64,000 nt of DNA from assembly GCF_031846565.1 (NCBI RefSeq), contig NZ_JAVRHL010000004.1:1-64000 (forward strand), read 5' to 3'. The notes below the pieces were generated by a model. It saw only the letters and a program-made list of their open reading frames with translations, did not search any database and was not told the DNA's origin. Position numbers and translations under genes: made by a program. Each line of letters begins with the position of its first letter. Within the stretch, counting starts at the first letter, position 1. Shown here one piece after another: positions 46,610 through 55,002 of the stretch. Source of the DNA: Tropicimonas_B omnivorans. GTDB taxonomy: Bacteria; Pseudomonadota; Alphaproteobacteria; Rhodobacterales; Rhodobacteraceae.

Positions 46610-46640
46610 GAGATAGGGATTCCAGCGACTGGAGGGTCAA
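46610..46640 (-). promoter_or_regulatory. CueR-type promoter of copA
   Basis: On the minus strand: -35 TTGACC (46640-46635), a 19-bp spacer and -10 TATCTC (46615-46610). The spacer holds a dyad of CTCCAG and CTGGAA type (CTCCAGTCGCTGGAATCCC), close to the CueR box. A 19-bp spacer is the mark of MerR-family promoters, activated by DNA untwisting when Cu+ is bound. The start codon follows about 29 bases past the -10. Confidence 0.8.
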
Positions 46641-46674
46641 GGCGCAATCAAGGTCGGAACAGGGGCCCATGACA

Positions 46675-46706
46675 GAAAAAGGCGGCGCGCCCGCCGGCCC
46701 GCCGCC
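46675..46706 (-). terminator. rho-independent terminator after the aldehyde dehydrogenase gene
   Basis: GC-rich inverted repeat GGCGGC (46681-46686) and GCCGCC (46701-46706), with further pairing of GCGC/CCGG inside, followed on the minus strand by five T (46680-46676). It is about 75 bases past the stop at 46783, separating that gene from copA. Confidence 0.7.
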
Positions 46707-46782
46707 TGTCTTCGTCTTTGCGGGGTAAACCGGGGGAGGCGTCGGTAGCCGCGCCTCCGCCCCGGTCCGTCGCAGCCGCGCG

Positions 46783-48204
46783 TCAGTAGCCGACGATGGA
46801 CTTCACCTCGAGGTATTCCTCCAGGCCGAACATGCCGTATTCGCGGCCGTTGCCGGATTGCTTGTAGCCGCCGAAGGGGGCGTGGCCGTCCCAGGCGGGG
46901 TAATTGAGGTGAACTTGGCCCGCGCGGATCTGGGCGGCGACGCGGCGGGCGCGATCCTGATCGCCCGACTGGACATGGGCGCCGAGGCCGTAGCGGGTGT
47001 CGTTGGCAATGGCGATCGCCTCTTCCTCGCTGTCATAGGCGAGGATCGACAGGACCGGTCCGAAGATCTCCTCGCGCGCGATCCGCATCGACATGTCGAC
47101 GTTCGAGAAGACCGTCGGGGCCACGAAATAGCCGTTGTTCAGTCCTTCCGGGCGCTCGGTGCCGCCGCAGACGAGCTTGGCGCCCTCGTCGATCCCCGCC
47201 TGGATGAGCTCGAGGACCTTTCCGTACTGCGCCTTGTTGGCGATGGGGCCGAGATCGGTGTCCGAGGAGGTCGGATCGCCGACCTTCAGGCCCGTGGCCG
47301 TGCGCTTCGCGATGTCCTCGACCTCGCCCAGCCGGGCGCGCGGCACTATCATCCGCGTCGGCGCGCTGCACGACTGGCCGCAATTGCGGTAGCCCGTGAC
47401 CACGCCCTTGGAGACCGCGGTCTCGAAGTCGGCATCATCCAGGAGAATGTTCGGGGACTTGCCGCCCAGTTCCTGCACGACGCGCTTCACCGTCGGGGCC
47501 GCCGCCTGGGCGACGAGCACGCCAGCGCGGGTCGAGCCGGTGATCGAGACCATGTCGACCTCGGGATGTTCGGAGAGCGCCGCGCCCACGACCTCCCCCC
47601 GGCCCGTCACCATGTTGAAGACCCCCTCAGGCACGCCCGCATCGTGCACGACCTGCGCGAAGAGCGCCGCACTGAGCGGAGACAGCTCGCTCGGCTTCAG
47701 GACCATGGTGCAGCCGGCGGCAAGCGCCGGGGCGACCTTGGCGGTGATCTGGTAGAGCGGCCAGTTCCACGGGGTGATCAGCGCGCAGACCCCAATGGCC
47801 TGCCGGGCGATGGCCGTGGTGCCCTGCATCTTCAGGAACTCGTAGCTCTTCAGAACCTCGGCCTGCACCTTCACATGCGCCAGTCCGTTCGGCCCCTGCG
47901 AGGCTTCGGCGAAGGGGCGAGCGGCGCCCATCTCGGCGATGATCGCATCGACGAACTGATCCATCCGTTCCTCGATGAGACCCGCGATGCGCTCGATCAG
48001 GGCAATGCGATCCTCTACCGGGGTGCGGGAAAATTCGGGAAAGGCGCGGCGGGCGGCGGCAACGGCGGCTTCGACGTCCTCGGCGCGTCCGGAGGCGACC
48101 TCGGCCACCGGCGCTTCGGTGGCGGGATTGATCGCCGTCAGCCGTTCGGACCCCTGAAAGGCTTGCCAGGCTCCGTCGATGTAAAAGTCCCGTGCTGCGC
48201 TCAT
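46783..48204 (-). CDS. aldehyde dehydrogenase family protein
   Basis: NAD(P)+-dependent aldehyde dehydrogenase of 473 aa. Motifs in order: ALITPWNWPLYQ (NAD binding), GSTRAG, ELGGKSPNI with the general-base Glu, and NCGQSCSAPTR with the catalytic Cys, then EIFGPVLSI. Overall form is like the betaine/aldehyde dehydrogenase-like group (PutA/BetB relatives) of unknown specificity. Single gene with its own terminator. It is unrelated to the second aldehyde dehydrogenase at 59434-60813 except by superfamily. Confidence 0.9.
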   Translation of the reverse strand: MSAARDFYIDGAWQAFQGSERLTAINPATEAPVAEVASGRAEDVEAAVAAARRAFPEFSRTPVEDRIALIERIAGLIEERMDQFVDAIIAEMGAARPFAEASQGPNGLAHVKVQAEVLKSYEFLKMQGTTAIARQAIGVCALITPWNWPLYQITAKVAPALAAGCTMVLKPSELSPLSAALFAQVVHDAGVPEGVFNMVTGRGEVVGAALSEHPEVDMVSITGSTRAGVLVAQAAAPTVKRVVQELGGKSPNILLDDADFETAVSKGVVTGYRNCGQSCSAPTRMIVPRARLGEVEDIAKRTATGLKVGDPTSSDTDLGPIANKAQYGKVLELIQAGIDEGAKLVCGGTERPEGLNNGYFVAPTVFSNVDMSMRIAREEIFGPVLSILAYDSEEEAIAIANDTRYGLGAHVQSGDQDRARRVAAQIRAGQVHLNYPAWDGHAPFGGYKQSGNGREYGMFGLEEYLEVKSIVGY

Positions 48205-48401
48205 CTTGGTGATCCTTCCATCAGTTCGTCCGCCCGGAGGCGCCCGTGTCCCCCATGGGGTCCAGCCGTAGTCCAGCTTCGGCCGGAGAACAACGCCGGG
48301 GCCGCCCGCCGGCTCGTTGCAGGGCCTGCGCCTGGAGCGGCCGGGGGGGGGCGATCGCGTCCGGCGCCGCGCAACTGAGCGCTCCGGCGGCAGCAGGCGT
48401 C

Positions 48402-49529
48402 TCAGGGCGCCGCGGCGCGCAGGACCATGTCCGCTAGGAACGTCCGCGCCGCGTCCAGTTCGGCGCGCAGGACATATTCGTTGGCCTTGTGGGCCCGCGC
48501 AATGTCGCCGGGGCCGCAGATGACCGAGGGGATGCCGGCCTTCTGGTAGAGCCCGGCCTCCGTACCAAAGCTCACGGCGCCGAGGGAGGCCTTGCCGCTT
48601 GCCGCTTCCGCCGCACGGGTCATCGGGTGATCGGTGGGGAGGGTGAGGGCGGGGTAGGTCGCGACGACATCGTGCGCCGTCCCGAAGCCATCCGCCTCCA
48701 GCGCGGCGAGCTCATTGAGAACGGGCCTGACGAGGTCCATCGGCTCGACGCCGGGAATGGCGCGAACTTCCATCGCGAGGCGCGCTTCGGCCGGAATGAT
48801 GTTCAGCGCCTGACCGCCGGAGATCGTACCGGCCTGCATGGTCGAGAAGGGCGGAGCGAAGGTGTGGTCCACCGGCCCGGCCTCGAGCGCCCCAGCCTCG
48901 CCCACGATGCGGGACAGGACCCGGGACAGGCCGTGGATCGCGTTCCGCCCCAGATCGGGACGGGAGGAATGGCCGGGCGTGCCGCGCACCGTGACCTCCA
49001 CCGCGGCCTTGCCCTTGTGCCCGCGCACGGGAACGAGCCCGGTCGGCTCTCCGATCAGCGCGCCGAAGGGCCGGGCGCAGAGGGTCGGCAGTTCGGCGAG
49101 AAGATGCGGTACGCCGCGGCAGCCGATCTCCTCGTCGTAGGAGAGCGCGAGATGGACGGTCCGCGCCTCAGCGCTTTTCGCGAACTCGGGCGCAAGGGAG
49201 AGGAGGCAGGCGACGAAGCCCTGCATGTCGGAGGTGCCGCGCCCGTGAAGCTGTCCGTCGCTCTCCGTCAGTTCGAAGGGATCCGTGCGCCAGTCAGGCT
49301 CTTCTGCCGGAACGACGTCGAGATGGGCGGACAGGACGAGACCGGCGCGATCTCGGGGGCCGAAGCTGGCAAGGATGTTGCGCCGCCGGGGATCCGGGCC
49401 GGGGAGGACGGACACCTCCGCGCCGGCATCCTCGAGAAAGGCGGCGACCCAGCCGGTGATCTCGGTGTTGGGTCCGCCCGTGACGGCGCGAAAGGCCAGA
49501 AGCCTCCTGAGTATGTCTTCCGTGTTCAT
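48402..49529 (-). CDS. argE: acetylornithine deacetylase
   Basis: M20-family zinc peptidase-like deacetylase of 375 aa that would convert N2-acetylornithine to ornithine. Metal ligands are in SAHLDVVP, GRGTSDMQG and DEEIGCRG; the dimerisation domain starts GHKGKAAVEVTVRGTPGHSS, and the C-terminal His is in PGDIARAHKANEY. GTSDMQGF and the overall form fit ArgE rather than DapE. ATG 49529 (MNTEDILRRLLAFRAVTG) matches family starts; the longer open frame upstream has no similarity. No other arg gene is adjacent. Confidence 0.85.
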   Translation of the reverse strand: MNTEDILRRLLAFRAVTGGPNTEITGWVAAFLEDAGAEVSVLPGPDPRRRNILASFGPRDRAGLVLSAHLDVVPAEEPDWRTDPFELTESDGQLHGRGTSDMQGFVACLLSLAPEFAKSAEARTVHLALSYDEEIGCRGVPHLLAELPTLCARPFGALIGEPTGLVPVRGHKGKAAVEVTVRGTPGHSSRPDLGRNAIHGLSRVLSRIVGEAGALEAGPVDHTFAPPFSTMQAGTISGGQALNIIPAEARLAMEVRAIPGVEPMDLVRPVLNELAALEADGFGTAHDVVATYPALTLPTDHPMTRAAEAASGKASLGAVSFGTEAGLYQKAGIPSVICGPGDIARAHKANEYVLRAELDAARTFLADMVLRAAAP

Positions 49530-49695
49530 CCGGTTTAGTGCCACCCGGACCGTTCCAAGTGCAAGCGCCTGCGGCATGGCAGTCGGGGCGAGACCCCGCG
49601 CCCGGAAAAATGGCCGGCCCGAACACGACGCGTCCGGACCGGCCATTGCCAAGGCATCGTCCGCGACCGGCGGTCAGCGGCGCACCCCTCTTTCG

Positions 49696-50250
49696 TCATT
49701 CGGCGGGCATGTCTTCCACGGTCGCCGCTTCGATCACGCCGCAGGCGATGCGGTTGCCGGCGTCGCCGCTCGGCTGGCTGACATAGTCGTCGGGCCCGGA
49801 ATGGACGATGAAGGCAGCACCATCGTCGTCCATGAGGTGCTCCATGACGTCCAGCCGCTCATTGAAGTACTCGACGTTCACGATGCCGTTCGACTGGACC
49901 GTGACATTGGGCATATCGCCCGGATGCGGACCACCCGCGGAGCGCACGCCATGCTCGGCATCCCCCGCGATATGTCCACCGGCCGAACTGAAGTCATCCG
50001 CCGAGCAATCCCCGGTCTCGTGGAAATGCACGCCGTGGACGCCTTCCGGGATGGATGTCAGGGCGATGGTGACGTGGGCGATGTCCGACTCGGTTTCCTG
50101 AACGTAGACGGAGCCGATATTCTCCCCGTCCTGGTTCATCACTTCGGCGGCGGCGATGGCGCGTTCAGTCAGCTCGTCGCCACTGTCCTGCGCGAAAGTG
50201 GGACCGGTGGCCAGAAGGGCGATGCCGGCGGCTGTCGCGAGTGTACGCAT
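49696..50250 (-). CDS. sodC: periplasmic Cu/Zn superoxide dismutase
   Basis: Protein of 184 aa. Signal peptide MRTLATAAGIALLATGPTFA directs it to the periplasm, where it removes superoxide. Metal-binding motif GVHFHETGDCS (two Cu His plus the disulfide Cys), GGHIAGDAEHG and AFIVHSGPDDY (Zn/Cu His), and the closing disulfide Cys in NRIACGVIE are all present. ATG 50250 was chosen because it starts the signal peptide. No copper gene is directly adjacent, though copA lies 3 kb away. Confidence 0.95.
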   Translation of the reverse strand: MRTLATAAGIALLATGPTFAQDSGDELTERAIAAAEVMNQDGENIGSVYVQETESDIAHVTIALTSIPEGVHGVHFHETGDCSADDFSSAGGHIAGDAEHGVRSAGGPHPGDMPNVTVQSNGIVNVEYFNERLDVMEHLMDDDGAAFIVHSGPDDYVSQPSGDAGNRIACGVIEAATVEDMPAE

Positions 50251-50369
50251 GGGAAGTCCTCCGTGTTTTCTCGCAAGGTCAACAAGGCGAGGGGCGGGGC
50301 GTTCCAACGTGATCGATCACGCTTCGCCCTTGCGGCGCCCGCCCCGTTTGGGAGAAAAGCGGCACGAGC

Positions 50370-50446
50370 GGTCCCATAGCTCAACTGGATAGAGCAGCCG
50401 ACTTCTAATCGGCAGGTTCGGGGTTCGAGTCCTCGTGGGACCGCCA
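50370..50446 (+). tRNA. tRNA-Arg (anticodon UCU)
   Basis: Cloverleaf of 77 bases with encoded CCA: acceptor GGTCCCA (50370-50376) pairs with TGGGACC (50436-50442); the anticodon stem GCCGA/TCGGC holds loop CTTCTAA with anticodon TCT (50404-50406), reading AGA and AGG; the T arm has GGTTCGAGTCC. No integrase or attachment repeat was seen beside it. Confidence 0.95.
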
Positions 50447-50646
50447 GCATGAAAATTGCGCCATAAAAATCAATTACTTATACCCCAGCATCGCAAGCGA
50501 TCGGGGGCGGTTTGCAACGAACATGGTCCGCCGAGACGCTCGACGCGTATGTCGATCGACTTCCGCGAGAGACGACGGCGGAGGGTGTTGCCGCGACGCA
50601 CGACCTTGTAGGATCTCGATCTCATGAGATGGTGGAAGGGGTGAAC

Positions 50647-50997
50647 ATGGCGGGCGCATCCAGCGACGACACGCTGAAGATCGACTACGTGGAGTTCGGC
50701 TCGTCGGACCTGCCAGCGACGCAAGCGTTCTTCGGCGACGTGTTCGGGTGGACGTTCACGGAGTACGGCGACCACTACCGGGACATCTCGGGGGCCGGAC
50801 TGGGCGGCGGCGTCCACGACGAGGGAGCCGGTCCGCCGCTCGTGATCCTGAAGACGGACGATCTGGACGGGTCGCTCCGGAAGGTCCGCGAGGCGGGGGC
50901 GGAGATCACGCAAGGTATCTTCGAGTTCCCCGGCGGGCGGCGCTTCCATTTCACCGCTCCGGGCGGTGTGAAGCTCGCCGTCTGGACGGAAGACTGA
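50647..50997 (+). CDS. VOC-family (glyoxalase-like) protein
   Basis: Protein of 116 aa with one vicinal-oxygen-chelate domain: KIDYVEFGSSDLPATQAFFG at the start, VFGWTFTEYGDHYRDI, then LVILKTDDLDGSLRKVREAG and FEFPGGRRFHFTAPGG. GAAGGGG upstream supports ATG 50647 against a TTG 45 codons earlier. The domain fits the CatE/glyoxalase-like class, where metal binding varies. It lies 4 bp before the DUF1801 gene, so the two form an operon. Function unknown. Confidence 0.8.
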   Translation: MAGASSDDTLKIDYVEFGSSDLPATQAFFGDVFGWTFTEYGDHYRDISGAGLGGGVHDEGAGPPLVILKTDDLDGSLRKVREAGAEITQGIFEFPGGRRFHFTAPGGVKLAVWTED

Positions 50998-51001
50998 TTG
51001 C

Positions 51002-51328
51002 ATGACCGCGCTGAGCAGGCCCGAAGTGGACGCGATCGACGAGACGATCCGCCTCCTCATCGAGGACATCGCGCCCGACGCTCGCTACGCACCGAAATAC
51101 GGCGGCGACGTGATCCTCCCCGATCCTGACAGCGACGACTTCATCGGCGGCATCTTCGCCTACGCCGGGCATGTCTCGTTGGAGTTCTCGCACGGCGCCT
51201 CCTTCCGCGACCCGGACGGTCATCTTGAAGGCAAGGGCAAGAGCCGGCGCCACCTCAAGTTCCGCGAGCGTGGAGACGTGGAGGCGAAAGACACGAGGGG
51301 TTTCCTCGAACAGGCGCTCGGACTGTAG
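51002..51328 (+). CDS. DUF1801-domain protein
   Basis: Protein of 108 aa. YAPKYGGDVILPDPDSDDFI followed by GGIFAYAGHVSLEFSHG and the RRHLKF motif is the DUF1801 (YdhG/YdeI-like) pattern. These are small stand-alone domains often encoded beside VOC proteins, as here (4-bp gap to the VOC gene at 50647). No biochemical role is established. Confidence 0.8.
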   Translation: MTALSRPEVDAIDETIRLLIEDIAPDARYAPKYGGDVILPDPDSDDFIGGIFAYAGHVSLEFSHGASFRDPDGHLEGKGKSRRHLKFRERGDVEAKDTRGFLEQALGL

Positions 51329-51413
51329 CCGCACGGCGTTCCGGCGAGAACATTCCTCCGGCCATGGGCCGAAGAGAGAAGACATCCGATTTTGCGGAAG
51401 AGGGGCGGCCCGT

Positions 51414-52691
51414 TCAAGCGGGGCGCAGGCCGGCAATAAAGACCTGCACGTCCGCCACGTTCGTTCCGGTGGGCCGCTGCGGGATCAGATCGCCCGAGGC
51501 CTCGAGGGCATGGTAGCTGTCGCTCCTGCCGAGGAACGTTTCCGCCTCCAGCCCCGCCGCAAGGAGCCGGTCCAGCGTTTCGTCGTCCACACAGGCGCCC
51601 GCGGCGTCGGTCGGTCCGTCACGTCCGTCCGTGCCGCCGCTGAGGAAGGCCCAAGGGCCGGCGACGCCGCGCCGCTTCGCCTCGAGTGCGACGCGGAGGG
51701 CAAGTTCCTGGTTGCGCCCGCCGAGACCGCGGCCGCGTAGCCTGACCGTCGTCTCCCCGCCGAAGATCAGCACGGGCGCGGCGGGGGAGGCCAGATGCGC
51801 GTCGACGATGAACGTCGCCGCGTCCTCCACCGGCCCGATCAGCTCTTCCGACACGATGTCGGCCTTCCCGTCCGCCGCCTCCCGCATGGCAAGAAGGCTC
51901 ATCCGGTTGCTGCCGATGAGCTGCACCTCGTTTGCGGACGCCGGAGCAGGGCGAGTCCCGGAGCGCAGGACGTCTTTCACGGACGAGGGCACGGACGCCC
52001 AGATGCCGAGGGCCTTCAGCGTCTCGATGGCTTCGGCCGGTGTTCCGATGGGGGCGACGGTCGGACCGCTGGCCACCACGCGAAGGTCGTCTCCGATGAC
52101 GTCCGAGAGGATCAGGCTTCGGGTGGACGCGGGCGCCGCCAGGGCCGCAAGCCCGCCGCCCTTGAGCCGGGAGAGGCACTGGCGCACGAGATTGGTCTGC
52201 CGGATATCCGCGCCGCATCCCAGAAGGAGGCGGTTCACCTCCGCCTTCTCAGGCAGCCCGATCCCCTCCACCGGCGCGGGGAGAAGCGCTGAGCCGCCGC
52301 CGCTGATGAGGCACAGAACGACGTCGTCCCGTCCGGCGCCCTTCGCGATCCGTTCGACGTCGAGCGCCGCCGCCAGCCCCGCCTCATCGGGAACGGGATG
52401 GCCCGCGAGGAAGACCCGAACGCCCGCGATCTCGGTGTCGTTCTCGTAGTTCGTGACGATCAGGCGCTCGCCCGGCGCCCCGGCCGGCAGCTTGTCCAGC
52501 GCTGCGCGCATCATCGGTCCCGCGGCCTTGCCGACGGCGATCACGTGGCAGGCGCCGCCCGCAGGCAACTCGACCGGGCTCGCACCCAGCGCCGCGCTGA
52601 CCGCGAGATCCGGCCGGGCGGCGTCGATGGCGCTGTCGTAGAGAGCCATGGCCCGGTCGCGCAGGGCGGCACGGTCAGCGGGGTCGGTCAT
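51414..52691 (-). CDS. glycerate 2-kinase (MOFRL family)
   Basis: Protein of 425 aa with the two domains of class II glycerate kinases (GckA/TtuD): the N-terminal region HVIAVGKAAGPMMRAALDKL with VLCLISGGGSALLPAP, and the C-terminal MOFRL region LIFGGETTVRLRGRGLGGRN followed by QELAL and SGGTDGRDGPTDAAGA. It would phosphorylate D-glycerate to 2-phosphoglycerate in glycolate, tartrate or serine-cycle metabolism. ATG 52691 gives the normal length; the frame stays open far upstream only because of high GC. No hydroxypyruvate reductase gene is adjacent. Confidence 0.9.
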   Translation of the reverse strand: MTDPADRAALRDRAMALYDSAIDAARPDLAVSAALGASPVELPAGGACHVIAVGKAAGPMMRAALDKLPAGAPGERLIVTNYENDTEIAGVRVFLAGHPVPDEAGLAAALDVERIAKGAGRDDVVLCLISGGGSALLPAPVEGIGLPEKAEVNRLLLGCGADIRQTNLVRQCLSRLKGGGLAALAAPASTRSLILSDVIGDDLRVVASGPTVAPIGTPAEAIETLKALGIWASVPSSVKDVLRSGTRPAPASANEVQLIGSNRMSLLAMREAADGKADIVSEELIGPVEDAATFIVDAHLASPAAPVLIFGGETTVRLRGRGLGGRNQELALRVALEAKRRGVAGPWAFLSGGTDGRDGPTDAAGACVDDETLDRLLAAGLEAETFLGRSDSYHALEASGDLIPQRPTGTNVADVQVFIAGLRPA

Positions 52692-52822
52692 GTCGGAAGT
52701 TCCATGATGAGCGGCGGTCAGCCTAAATAGCGCAGTCCCGCGGTGCGGTTGCAAGGGCGGTGGCCGGGGACGGCGAGCTGAGGACGGCAGGCCCGGCCCC
52801 ACCGGTCGCAAGGGCGGGCATG

Positions 52823-53479
52823 TCAGGCGTCCGCCCCGCCCTCGTCCCTGATGCCGGCCAGGAAGACCCGCAGGCCCAGGTCGAACCGTGCGCGGAGTTG
52901 CGGAAGATCGGGCAGGCGGCACCGGTCGAGCAGCATCTCGACGGCGGACACCTGGACCATGTCCCTCAGGAGCGACGCGGCGGCGTGGGTATCCATCCGC
53001 GGGATCTCGCCGCGCGCCACGGCCCGGTCGAGTTCGGTGCGGATCATGCGGCGGACGGCCTCGGGGCCGCGCTCCGAACACAGGCGGGCAAGGGGAGATT
53101 CGGATCCCGCATTCGCGATCCCGGCGCGCAGGACCTCGAGCGGCAGGCCGGAGAGCGGGAATTCCGGACGCGGCTCCAGCATCCTGCGCAGCCGCTCCTC
53201 GAGCGGCAGGTCCGTATCGCCGGGCGACAGGGGGCGCAGGAAGACGTTCCGGAGGCGATCGAGATAGGCCGAGATCAGCTCGTCCTGGCTGCGGAAGAGA
53301 TCGTAGAGCGTGCGTTTCGACATGCCCGCGCGGGCGGCGACCGCCGTCATCGTCAGCCCGTCCATGCCGCTCGTCTCGAAGACCTCGCCCACGGCGCCGA
53401 GGACGATATCGCGCCTGTCCTCGGCCGACAGGACCACCGGTCGCCCACGTCTGCGGCGAATGCTGGCGTCCTCGCTCAA
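52823..53479 (-). CDS. TetR-family repressor of the RND efflux operon
   Basis: Protein of 218 aa. The N-terminal helix-turn-helix (MTAVAARAGMSKRTLYDLFR near residue 45) is typical of AcrR-type TetR proteins; the C-terminal region is a ligand-binding domain. TTG 53479 was chosen because GGAGGAG lies five bases upstream; an ATG at 53539 would run through the operator. It is divergent from the RND efflux genes at 53625, and a near-perfect palindrome (53541-53564) lies between them, so it probably represses the pump and itself. Confidence 0.85.
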   Translation of the reverse strand: MSEDASIRRRRGRPVVLSAEDRRDIVLGAVGEVFETSGMDGLTMTAVAARAGMSKRTLYDLFRSQDELISAYLDRLRNVFLRPLSPGDTDLPLEERLRRMLEPRPEFPLSGLPLEVLRAGIANAGSESPLARLCSERGPEAVRRMIRTELDRAVARGEIPRMDTHAAASLLRDMVQVSAVEMLLDRCRLPDLPQLRARFDLGLRVFLAGIRDEGGADA

Positions 53480-53540
53480 TTTTTCTCCTCCCCTGATGCC
53501 GCCGTGCAGCAATGCACCATAGCTGCGCGGATGCGGCATT

Positions 53541-53564
53541 TACAAAACTCCACGGTTTTGTAAT
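53541..53564. promoter_or_regulatory. palindromic operator between tetR and the efflux genes
   Basis: TTACAAAAC (53541-53549) and GTTTTGTAA (53556-53564) are perfect inverted 9-mers with a 6-bp spacer. Size and place fit a TetR/AcrR operator controlling both divergent units. Confidence 0.8.
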
Positions 53565-53624
53565 GAGCCGCTGTCTGGGCGGCAAGGTCTGCTCCGCTTC
53601 ATCTCGTTCAACAGGAGCTTCTCC

Positions 53625-55001
53625 ATGTCCCGTCCGGCACTGTTCGCGCGATCGGCCCTCGTCCTGTTTCTCGCGGTCACCGCCGCCGCGGCCCCGGCGC
53701 AGGAGGGGCGCCCGCCCGCCGTCGTCACCGTCGAGACGATGCAGGCCCAAGACGTGGTCCTCACCTCGACGCTTCCGGGCCGCGTCCGCGCCTCGGCGCA
53801 GGCGGAGGTCAGGCCTCAGGTGAGCGGCATCATCATCGAGCGGCTGTTCGAGGAAGGGACGCATGTCGAAGAGGGGGACGTGCTCTACCGGATCGACCGC
53901 GCGACCTACGAAGCGGCGCTCGCCTCGGCCGAGGCCTCCGTAGCCCAGGCGGAAGCTCAGCTCAGGGCCGCCGAGCGAGAGGCGGACCGGATGCAGACGC
54001 TGTCCGAACGAGGGATTTCCAGCCAGTCGAACGAGGACGCGGCGGTCTCCACCCGGGACGGCGCAATCGCCCAGCTCAAGATGGCGGAGGCGCAGCTCAG
54101 CTCCGCGCGCATCGACCTCGACCGCACGGATGTACGCGCCCGGATCGCCGGCGAGGTGGGCTTCTCCCTTGCGAGCGTCGGCGAACTCGTCACCGGCAGC
54201 CAGGCGAACCCGCTGACCACGATCCGCAAACTCGATCCGGTCGATGTTGACGTGACCCAGTCCGCGGCGGATCTCATTAACTGGCGGCGCGATGCGGCGC
54301 AGGGCGGCACTCCCGGAACCGGCCAGGAGGCCACGCTGACGCTCGCCGACGGCAGCTCCTTCGACCAGTCGGGCACCCTGCGCGCTGCCGAGCCCCATGT
54401 GGACGAGCAGACGGGCGTGATCGTCCTGCGCATGTCCTTCGACAATCCGGACGGTCTGCTCCTGCCCGGGATGTACGTTCAGGTCGAGATGCCCACCGCC
54501 ACCGCCGAGGACGTGTTCCTCGTCCCGCAGGAAGGCGTCACGCGGGACCGTCGCGGCAACCCGCTCGCGCTCGTCGTGAACGACGAGAACACGGTCGAGC
54601 AGCGCCCCCTGACGATCCTGCAGGATCTCGGTTCGGACTGGGTGGTCACGGGCGGACTGGCTTCCGGCGACCGGGTGATCGTCGCGGGCTCCCAGAACAC
54701 CGCGCCCGGCGGGACCGTCACGCCGCAGGAGCGCGGCGCTGAGGACGGCACGGCCGGCGCCGGCGACGAGGCCCCGGACGGCGAAGCCCCTGCGAGTGAA
54801 GCCCCTGTGGGCGACGCCGCGGAAGCAGCCGCCGAGGGCGACGCCGCGGACGAGGAAGCGGCGCCTTCGCAAGGCGCCGAGGCCGCGCCCGCAGGGGCGC
54901 CCGACCTTGATGTGGCGCCCGCGGACGCCGAGTCCGATGCCGCTCCCGGTGCCGCCGCGGGCAGCGACGATCCCGAAGCCTCCGGCGACGAAAGCGAATA
55001 A
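53625..55001 (+). CDS. RND efflux periplasmic adaptor subunit (AcrA-like)
   Basis: Protein of 458 aa. A signal sequence (ALFARSALVLFLAVTAAAAPA) leads to the periplasm. Then come the barrel-sandwich and lipoyl halves (PGRVRASAQAEVRPQVSGII, GDVLYRIDRATYEAAL), a coiled-coil hairpin (about 85-150, SAEASVAQAEAQLRAAEREA) and the beta-barrel and membrane-proximal domains. Residues about 370-458 form an unusual tail almost entirely of Ala, Glu, Asp, Gly and Pro. AGGAG precedes ATG 53625. The stop is one base before the pump's start, so adaptor and pump are coupled. Confidence 0.9.
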   Translation: MSRPALFARSALVLFLAVTAAAAPAQEGRPPAVVTVETMQAQDVVLTSTLPGRVRASAQAEVRPQVSGIIIERLFEEGTHVEEGDVLYRIDRATYEAALASAEASVAQAEAQLRAAEREADRMQTLSERGISSQSNEDAAVSTRDGAIAQLKMAEAQLSSARIDLDRTDVRARIAGEVGFSLASVGELVTGSQANPLTTIRKLDPVDVDVTQSAADLINWRRDAAQGGTPGTGQEATLTLADGSSFDQSGTLRAAEPHVDEQTGVIVLRMSFDNPDGLLLPGMYVQVEMPTATAEDVFLVPQEGVTRDRRGNPLALVVNDENTVEQRPLTILQDLGSDWVVTGGLASGDRVIVAGSQNTAPGGTVTPQERGAEDGTAGAGDEAPDGEAPASEAPVGDAAEAAAEGDAADEEAAPSQGAEAAPAGAPDLDVAPADAESDAAPGAAAGSDDPEASGDESE

Positions 55002-55002
55002 C

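Noticed and set aside
50370..50650. Integrative element at tRNA-Arg
   Set aside because: tRNA 3' ends are common integration sites, so I looked for an integrase and a repeat of the tRNA 3' end downstream. Neither is present; ordinary genes follow.
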